The notes beneath the pieces were generated by a model that worked only from the letters and a program-made list of their open reading frames with translations, was not told the DNA's origin and ran no database searches. From contig JAPLTF010000014.1 of the NCBI GenBank assembly GCA_026398275.1, positions 24,713-88,712 of the forward strand: DNA of 64,000 nt. Direction: 5' to 3'. The translations under genes were made by a program, and so were the position numbers. The DNA comes from Verrucomicrobiota bacterium (GTDB taxonomy: Bacteria; Verrucomicrobiota; Verrucomicrobiia; Chthoniobacterales; Terrimicrobiaceae). Position 1 is the stretch's first letter. The number at the start of each line of letters is the position of its first letter. Positions 57,811 to 64,000 of this stretch are shown one piece after another.

Positions 57811-57940
57811 GCAACCCACTCAGGGTTGATTCCCATTGGGTCAGAGACCCCGAAGCTTGCTTGGGCTTTGATGCTGGAGGGGCGGCCGCCGTGTCGTCCG
57901 CGGATAGCAACGGACCGGACAGAGCCGGTCCCTCCAAATG

Positions 57941-57967
57941 CCTCGGGGCTTGCCCCGAGGTTTCTTT
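57941..57967 (+). terminator. Hairpin with T-rich tail after the GYF-domain gene
   Basis: CCTCGGGG-CTTG-CCCCGAGG followed by TTTCTTT. Confidence 0.5.
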
Positions 57968-58058
57968 ACCGCCCTTCGGGGAATTCCCCCAGAAGAAATT
58001 TGTCCTGTGCAGGGAGCGCAGATTGGCTCTATGTTCGTAGGATTCTTGACCAAAATCA

Positions 58059-59822
58059 ATGATTTCCACGACCGCAGATTCCCCCCTTGTTGAGCAATCC
58101 GCGCATTCCCATGTGCAGGAAGGTTTTTTCCGAAAATACCTCTGGACCTTCGATCACAAGATGATCGGCCTCCAGTATTTCTGGACTGCGCTTTTCTTTC
58201 TCTTTGTTGGGGGGGCGCTGGCATTGGCGGTGCGCTGGCAACTCGCGATGCCCGGGACTGAGATTCCGGTGATCGGCCGGTTCCTGCCGCAGACGATCGC
58301 GGTCGACGGGGCGATTGTTCCCGGCGGATACAACATGCTGGTGACGATGCATGCGACGATCATGGTCTTCTTTGTGGTGATGCCGATTTTGATCGGGGCG
58401 TTCGGGAACTACCTGATTCCTCTGCAGATTGGGGCTGGGGACATGGCGTTTCCTTTGCTGAACGAGCTGAGCTACTGGCTTTACGTGGTGTCCGGCTTCG
58501 TGATCCTGGGAGCATTTTTTGCGCCCGGCGGCGCTCCGGGAACCGGCTGGACCGCCTACGCTCCGCTGAGCGCGGTGGCGGCATACAACGGGACGCGGGT
58601 CGGGCAGAGCATGTGGGGGATCGCGATTTTCATCAACGGGCTTTCATCGATCGCAGGCGCGACGAACTACATTACGACGATCGTGAATCTGCGGGCGCCG
58701 GGGATGAAGATGTTCCGCATGCCGCTGACCGTCTGGTCGCTTTTTGTGACGGCGATTCTTCTCGTGCTGGCCGTGCCGGTGCTCTCGGCCGCGGCGGCGA
58801 TGCTCTTTGCGGATCTGAACCTCGGGACGAGCTTCTTCAAGCCGGCCGGCGGAGGGCAGCCGCTTCTCTGGCAGCACCTGTTCTGGTTCTTCGGGCATCC
58901 GGAGGTTTACATCATGATCCTTCCTGCGATGGGGCTAGCCTCCGAGATCATCCCGGTGTTTTCGCGCAAGCCGATCTTCGGCTACAAGGCGATGGTCTAC
59001 GCGATGATGGCGATCGGGGTGCTGGGGTTCATGGTGTGGGGACACCACATGTTCGTGAGCGGGATGAACCTCACGCTCAGCGCGGCCTTCTCGGTCTCTA
59101 CGATGGTGATCGCCGTGCCGTCCGCGATCAAGACCTTCAACTGGCTCGGAACCGTGTGGAGGGGTTCGATCGAATTCAAGACCCCGATGTGCTTCGCGCT
59201 GGCATTCGTGTCGATGTTTGTGATCGGCGGGCTCAGCGGAATTTTCATGGCCTCGACCCCGGTCGACCTGTTCGTCCACCACACGTATTTCATCGTGGCT
59301 CACATCCACTACGTCCTCTTCGGGGGGAGCATCTTCGCGATTTTCGGCGCGGTGTATTTCTGGTTTCCGAAGATGTTCGGGAAGATGCTCAACGAGCCGC
59401 TCGGGAAGCTCCACTTCCTGCTGACGTTCGTGTTTTTCAATATGACGTTCTTTCCGATGCACAACCTCGGCCTCGGCGGAATGATGCGGCGCATCGCGGA
59501 TCCCACGGTTTACGAGCACCTGCGCCAGCTCCAGCCGCTGAACCAGGTCTGCACGATCGGCGCGATGGGGCTCGGCTTCACGACATTCATCTTCATCTGG
59601 AACATCATCTACTCGCTCCGCAATGGGCCGGCCGCCCCCGCCAATCCCTGGCATGCCAACACGCTGGAATGGACGGTGCCCTCGCCTCCGGGACACGGGA
59701 ATTTTCCGCACACGCCCACGGTCTATCACGGGGCCTACGAATACAGCGTGCCGGGGCTGGAGGAGGACTACCTTCCTCAGAACGTGCCCGCTCCCGATCA
59801 TGCGCGGCTGGAATCGCATTAG
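58059..59822 (+). CDS. ctaD: Cytochrome c oxidase subunit I
   Basis: 'TFDHKMIGLQYFWTALFFLF', 'HLFWFFGHPEVYIMILPAMGLASEI', 'WGHHMFVSGMN', 'HHTYFIVAHIHYVLFGGS'. Confidence 0.97.
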   Translation: MISTTADSPLVEQSAHSHVQEGFFRKYLWTFDHKMIGLQYFWTALFFLFVGGALALAVRWQLAMPGTEIPVIGRFLPQTIAVDGAIVPGGYNMLVTMHATIMVFFVVMPILIGAFGNYLIPLQIGAGDMAFPLLNELSYWLYVVSGFVILGAFFAPGGAPGTGWTAYAPLSAVAAYNGTRVGQSMWGIAIFINGLSSIAGATNYITTIVNLRAPGMKMFRMPLTVWSLFVTAILLVLAVPVLSAAAAMLFADLNLGTSFFKPAGGGQPLLWQHLFWFFGHPEVYIMILPAMGLASEIIPVFSRKPIFGYKAMVYAMMAIGVLGFMVWGHHMFVSGMNLTLSAAFSVSTMVIAVPSAIKTFNWLGTVWRGSIEFKTPMCFALAFVSMFVIGGLSGIFMASTPVDLFVHHTYFIVAHIHYVLFGGSIFAIFGAVYFWFPKMFGKMLNEPLGKLHFLLTFVFFNMTFFPMHNLGLGGMMRRIADPTVYEHLRQLQPLNQVCTIGAMGLGFTTFIFIWNIIYSLRNGPAAPANPWHANTLEWTVPSPPGHGNFPHTPTVYHGAYEYSVPGLEEDYLPQNVPAPDHARLESH

Positions 59823-59853
59823 CCGCTTGCCTGGCTGCTGAAATCCGGCTCGA

Positions 59854-60903
59854 ATGTTTCGCGCAATGGCTGAACCAAGTTCCAGCAAGTCCCTGAAGTG
59901 GCTCCACCTCTGGGCCCTCCTGACCCTCGCGGCCACACTTCTCCTGCTCTGGAGCGGGGGTCTTGTGACCTCGAAAGGCGTGGGCATGTCGGTGCCCGAC
60001 TGGCCGACGACCTACGGCTACAACATGTTTTTGTTCCCGTTTTCGAAATGGGTGGGCGGGATATTTTACGAGCACAGCCACCGGCTGATCGCCTCTGGCG
60101 TGGGGCTGATGACGCTGGTCCTCGCGGTGTGGATCTTTGTTGCAGATCCGCGCCGCTGGGTGAAATTCCTCGGAGCGGCGGCGTTTGTCGCGGTCTGTCT
60201 GCAGGGGTTGCTCGGCGGGCTGAGGGTCACGCTTTACAAGGACGAGCTCGGGATATTTCACGCGCTGCTCGCCCAGTCGTTCCTGTGCGCCATCGGGATT
60301 CTTTCCGTGGCCACGAGCGCAAAATTTTTGCGCGGGGAGTGGGATATTTTCAACCCGGACCCGGTGCTCAGGAACCTGGTGCTGGCGACGACGGTCGTTG
60401 TCTTTTTCCAGCTCGGACTCGGCGCGACGATGCGGCACGAACATGCCGGGCTCTCGATTCCAGACTTTCCGCTGGCCTACGGAAAATGGATTCCCGACAC
60501 CTCGCCGGAAGCGCTGGCCGCGATCAATACCGCGCGGGCCGCTGAGGACCAGGTGCCCACGAACGCCCTGTTCATCTGGGTGCAGATGGCCCACCGCGCG
60601 CTGGCCGCGCTCGTTCTCCTTGGCGTCGTCGCAGTCTATCAAAGGGCGGCGACCGCCTCGCGGCTGCGCTCCACAAAAGCCTGGAGCTCGGTCTGGCTCG
60701 GCATGGTCGTGGTGCAGGCCGCGCTCGGCGCCTGGACGATCTGGTCGAATAAAGCGGCGGACATCGCCACCACGCATATGGCGCTCGGTGCACTGATCCT
60801 CCTGCTCGGCGCGCTGTTTTCCTTCAGGCTCTGCCGGGCCACGGAGGCGGAGCGGTTCCGCTTTCCGGATGTTTCCCCGGCCTTCGCCTCGAGAATCGCA
60901 TGA
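59854..60903 (+). CDS. ctaA: Heme A synthase (COX15/CtaA family)
   Basis: 'LLLWSGGLVTSKGVGMSVPDWPTTYGYNMF', 'HEHAGLSIPDFPLAYGKWIP', 'EHSHRLIA'. Confidence 0.93.
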   Translation: MFRAMAEPSSSKSLKWLHLWALLTLAATLLLLWSGGLVTSKGVGMSVPDWPTTYGYNMFLFPFSKWVGGIFYEHSHRLIASGVGLMTLVLAVWIFVADPRRWVKFLGAAAFVAVCLQGLLGGLRVTLYKDELGIFHALLAQSFLCAIGILSVATSAKFLRGEWDIFNPDPVLRNLVLATTVVVFFQLGLGATMRHEHAGLSIPDFPLAYGKWIPDTSPEALAAINTARAAEDQVPTNALFIWVQMAHRALAALVLLGVVAVYQRAATASRLRSTKAWSSVWLGMVVVQAALGAWTIWSNKAADIATTHMALGALILLLGALFSFRLCRATEAERFRFPDVSPAFASRIA

Positions 60904-61784
60904 AATCCGCCACTGCCATCCCCCAGGAAAACTCCGTCGTCGGAGACGTGATGGAGCTGGTGAAGGCGCGGCTTTCGCTGCTGGTCCTGATCACGACGCT
61001 CGTGGGATTCCTGCTCGGCTCGCAGGGGCCGATGAACTGGCTGCTTCTCGCCGCCACGCTGACAGGCACCGCGCTTTGCGCCGGCGGGGCTGCTGCGCTC
61101 AACCAATGGTGGGAGCGCGACCTCGACGCGCTGATGAAGCGCACGCGTGCGCGGCCGCTGCCCGCGCATCGGATGCAGCCGCTCGACGCGCTGCTCTTCG
61201 GGCTGTTCTTCTCGGTGACCGGCGTCGCCATCCTCGGGCTCTTCACGAATCCGCGCGCCGCATTTCTGGCGTTTGCGACCATCGCCATCTACATCCTCGT
61301 CTACACCCCGATGAAGCGTTGGAGCTCGCTCAACACGCTGGTGGGAGCGGTTCCAGGCGCCCTGCCGCCGCTTATCGGCTGGGTCGCGGCGAGGGGCCGC
61401 TACGACCTGGAGGGATGCCTTCTTTTTGCCGTCCTCTGGTTCTGGCAGATGCCGCACTTTCTCGCCATCGCGTGGATGTATCGCGAGGACTATGCGAATG
61501 CCGGCTGCGTGATGATCTCCGGCAACGATCCTCGCGGCGACGTCACATCCCGGCAGGCGCTGCTGTATTCGCTCTGCCTCCTGATCATCACCCTGCTGCC
61601 CGGACTGATCGGGTTCAATTCCCCGCTGTATTTCTTCGCGGCGCTCGCCCTCGGAACCGCGTTCTGCGGGTTTGCGATGAACTTCGTTTTCCATCGCGAC
61701 CGGTCCGCCGCCCGCCGGCTGTTCTTCTGCTCGATCCTCTACCTTCCGGTCCTGCTCGGGGTCCTCGTCGCCACCACCCGATGA
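60900..61784 (+). CDS. ctaB: Protoheme IX farnesyltransferase (heme O synthase)
   Basis: 'AAALNQWWERDLDALMKRTRARPLPAHRM', 'YTPMKRWSSLNTLVGAVPGALPPLIGW', 'FWQMPHFLAIAWMYREDYANAG'. Confidence 0.95.
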   Translation: MKSATAIPQENSVVGDVMELVKARLSLLVLITTLVGFLLGSQGPMNWLLLAATLTGTALCAGGAAALNQWWERDLDALMKRTRARPLPAHRMQPLDALLFGLFFSVTGVAILGLFTNPRAAFLAFATIAIYILVYTPMKRWSSLNTLVGAVPGALPPLIGWVAARGRYDLEGCLLFAVLWFWQMPHFLAIAWMYREDYANAGCVMISGNDPRGDVTSRQALLYSLCLLIITLLPGLIGFNSPLYFFAALALGTAFCGFAMNFVFHRDRSAARRLFFCSILYLPVLLGVLVATTR

Positions 61785-61891
61785 AAATCTCGAACCTGCG
61801 CCTGATCCTGATGCTCTGGGGATTTGCCCTGGCCCTGGCGGCGACGATCATCTTCCTCATGATCCTCCGGGGTCCAGCCACAGCGCTCTAA
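61781..61891 (+). CDS. 36-aa predicted single-TM protein between ctaB and ctaE
   Basis: MKISNLRLILMLWGFALALAATIIFLMILRGPATAL; starts in an ATGA overlap with the ctaB stop. Confidence 0.5.
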   Translation: MKISNLRLILMLWGFALALAATIIFLMILRGPATAL

Positions 61892-61895
61892 AATT

Positions 61896-62519
61896 ATGTC
61901 CACCGCCGTCCTCACCCACGATGCCCCCGCCCACCGCGGAGCCTCCCCCGCCACGTGCAAATTCGGAATGATCATTTTCCTGATCTCCGAGGGCATGCTG
62001 TTTGCCGGCCTGATCGCCGGATATTTTGTTCTCCGCTGGACGGCGAACGGGTTTCCCTGGCAGCCCGGCAGCGCATGGCCGCCCGATGCCTCTCTGCCTC
62101 ATCTCCCGGTCCTGCTGACATCGATCAACACGGTCTTTCTCGTCTCGAGCAGCATCACCTTCCACATCAGCGAGTCGGCTGTGCAGAAGGGAAGATCCGG
62201 CCTCGGATGGCTTGCGCTCACGATCCTGCTGGGGGCGACGTTCGTTGTGATCCAGGGGTTCGAATGGGTCCACCTGCACCACGAGGGGCTGTGGTTCGAC
62301 AAGGGCGGGATCTACGGGTCGTCGTTTTTTGTCATCACCGGATTCCACGGCATGCACGTGGCGATCGGCGTGCTGCTGATCACATGGTGCTTCCTGCGCC
62401 AGTCCGCGACGCGCTGCTTCACGCCGCAGCACCACCCGGCGCTCGCGAATGTGGCCCTCTACTGGCACTTTGTTGACGTCGTCTGGATCATCCTCTTCAC
62501 CCTGCTCTACTGGGTCTGA
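61896..62519 (+). CDS. ctaE: Cytochrome c oxidase subunit III
   Basis: 'FGMIIFLISEGMLFAGLIAGYFVLRW', 'FVITGFHGMHVAIGVLLITWCFLR', 'ALYWHFVDVVWIILFTLLYWV'. Confidence 0.95.
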   Translation: MSTAVLTHDAPAHRGASPATCKFGMIIFLISEGMLFAGLIAGYFVLRWTANGFPWQPGSAWPPDASLPHLPVLLTSINTVFLVSSSITFHISESAVQKGRSGLGWLALTILLGATFVVIQGFEWVHLHHEGLWFDKGGIYGSSFFVITGFHGMHVAIGVLLITWCFLRQSATRCFTPQHHPALANVALYWHFVDVVWIILFTLLYWV

Positions 62520-62522
62520 GGG

Positions 62523-63161
62523 ATGGGAATGACCGGGGGGATTCCGCGCCTTGGCTGGGTGATCGCATTTCTCGGAGCCGCGACCCTGATCACGTTCGCG
62601 TGGTCCGGCCTCAGGGACATGCGCCCGGTGCCGGTTCCCACGCATCTGCAACCGATTACGGACGTCCCGGATTTTCAGCTCATCGATCAGGCGGGAAAGC
62701 CGTTCGGCCTCGGCGATCTGAAGGGAAAAATCTGGGTCGCCAGTTTCATTTTCACCCGCTGCAGCGGCCCCTGCCCGCTCATCAGCTCGCGCATGGCCGA
62801 GCTCAACAAGATGGTCGAGCGCGCGGGAAAAGGGGTCGAGCTGGTCAGCTTTTCGATCGATCCGGAATTCGACCGCCCGGATGTGCTGGACGCTTACGCA
62901 GACAAGCTTGGCGCGAATCCCGCGCGATGGAAATTTTTGACAGGAAGCAAGGAGGAGATCGAAGCCATCGTGGTAAAGGGCCTCCTCCAGCCGCTGGCAA
63001 AAGAGCCCGACGGCACGCCGGCCCACTCGACGCGGATCGTGCTCGTTGACCGGGAGGGCCGCCTGAGGGGATACGTGGACGGCAAAGATCCTGAGGCGGT
63101 CCAAAAGCTTCTCATGGACATCGGCGATCTCCTGCGCGAGGATTCCGGCAAGAAACCATGA
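62523..63161 (+). CDS. SCO1/SenC family copper chaperone
   Basis: 'FQLIDQAGKPFGLGDLKGKIWVASFIFTRCSGPCPLISSRMAELNKMV', 'FSIDPEFDRPDVLDAYADKLGA'. Confidence 0.92.
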   Translation: MGMTGGIPRLGWVIAFLGAATLITFAWSGLRDMRPVPVPTHLQPITDVPDFQLIDQAGKPFGLGDLKGKIWVASFIFTRCSGPCPLISSRMAELNKMVERAGKGVELVSFSIDPEFDRPDVLDAYADKLGANPARWKFLTGSKEEIEAIVVKGLLQPLAKEPDGTPAHSTRIVLVDREGRLRGYVDGKDPEAVQKLLMDIGDLLREDSGKKP

Positions 63162-63397
63162 AACCCGCCTCGTTGATCACCGCCGCACTGCTGTTCCAAC
63201 ACAGCGCGATGGCCTGCGTCGGCTGCCGCGAGCCGGGTGCCTTCGGCCCCGACGAACCCCAGACCGTCATGGCCGGAATGGCCTTCTCGTGGAGCGTCCT
63301 CACCATGCTCGTCATCGTGGGTGCCGCCCTCGCCGGGCTCGGCTTTTACATCACAAAAACCTGCCGGCGGGTGGACCGCGAAAACGGCACCCGATGA
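63158..63397 (+). CDS. Small hypothetical membrane protein (Cys-containing N-terminus)
   Basis: ATGA overlap with sco; 'MACVGCREPGAFGPDEPQTVMAGMAFSWSVLTMLVIVGAALAGLGFYI'. Confidence 0.6.
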   Translation: MKPASLITAALLFQHSAMACVGCREPGAFGPDEPQTVMAGMAFSWSVLTMLVIVGAALAGLGFYITKTCRRVDRENGTR

Positions 63398-63870
63398 CGG
63401 ATCTCCGTCAAACCCTTCAAGGAAATCAACGATTCGTGATCTGAGAGGCTGGTTGCGGCGTTGTCGCTCAGCGACTGGATGCCGTCGAGGTGCAAATCCC
63501 ATTCATGCCGGGAGAAAATCTCTGCGGTTCTGTCGCTGATTGCTTTGAGCCCGCAAAGCATGAGTCCTCCACGGCATTTTGCCAGGGACGCTGCTGCCGT
63601 GTCGGAGAGATTTTTGATGCCGCACAATCCAAGGAGCCCTTGGTGTTGCCCGAGATGTTCTGCGACGGAATCGGGCAGATTTGTCAATCCGTCGAGATAG
63701 AGATCGCCGCGTTGTGTCGAAAGTAAGGCCGCCTGTTCATCGTTGAGGCAGGTGAGGCCACCCAGACTCAGGATGCCCGAATGCCGGGCAAGCGATCTTA
63801 AAACCGTATTGCTTGGGCAGGTTAGGCCGTCGAGAAGAAGAACTCCGCTGTGCTGGGAGTGAGGGTTCAC
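63346..63870 (-). CDS. Leucine-rich tandem-repeat protein, probably a fragment
   Basis: Six to seven ~22-aa units such as 'GLLGLCGIKNLSDTAAASLAKC'. GTG start; frame stays open upstream; 3' end is antisense to the neighbouring gene. Confidence 0.5.
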   Translation of the reverse strand: MNPHSQHSGVLLLDGLTCPSNTVLRSLARHSGILSLGGLTCLNDEQAALLSTQRGDLYLDGLTNLPDSVAEHLGQHQGLLGLCGIKNLSDTAAASLAKCRGGLMLCGLKAISDRTAEIFSRHEWDLHLDGIQSLSDNAATSLSDHESLISLKGLTEIRHRVPFSRSTRRQVFVM

Positions 63871-64000
63871 CCGCAGGGTGAAGAGACTTTTGTGTTTCCA
63901 ACGGCAGGCGGGACCGTGCGGCTGAGCATGAGCGGGGACGCGCTGACGCCCTACGGCGGGATCGTTCCCTGGAGCGCGTTCGTGCGACGATGCGGCATCT
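63859..64000 (+). mobile_element. 5' part of a probable IS1380-type transposase (runs off the window)
   Basis: Translation 'VRVHPQGEETFVFPTAGGTVRLSMSGDALTPYGGIVPWSAFVRRCGI' resembles the N-terminus of IS1380 transposases. Confidence 0.45.

Noticed and set aside
1-64000. CRISPR array
   Set aside because: No regularly spaced direct repeats with unique spacers were seen; the repeats found are palindromic singles or the short AAAGCGG tandem.

Overview
The window is GC-rich bacterial chromosomal DNA, densely coding on both strands. It is probably from a Gram-negative lineage such as Verrucomicrobiota; this is inference from gene content and repeat style, not proven. Left part (~0-29.5 kb): an exopolysaccharide/glycan locus with many glycosyltransferases, two tandem Wza-like export proteins, a Wzc-like chain-length protein, an ExeA-type ATPase, a flippase, an O-antigen ligase and a pyruvyltransferase. 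lpxB, a PAP2 phosphatase, a fucose-isomerase-like gene, alr and a uridine kinase are embedded in it. Middle (~29.7-40.8 kb): lpdA, ppnP, lpxK, thrB, a PhoH/PIN protein, SDR, DUF2071, an RsbW/SpoIIE-type pair and NfeD. Right-middle (40.9-51.6 kb): a partial complex I operon, nuoB-C-D-I-H-J-K-L-M-M'. Right (51.6-64 kb): fabF, lpxD, tRNA-Thr beside degraded mobile-element pieces, a YebC-family regulator, cca, a GYF-domain protein, a cytochrome oxidase/heme A locus (ctaD, ctaA, ctaB, ctaE, sco), a leucine-rich tandem-repeat fragment and the start of a probable IS1380-type transposase. The most notable signal is a family of ~60-90 bp palindromic elements (core GGGCGTCCCGCCCG) with four copies inside the nuo operon. 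One copy is read in frame within NuoL and one forms the NuoD N-terminus. One sits between two copies of a 24-nt direct repeat of the nuoM start, which is direct evidence for insertion at a stop/start junction.
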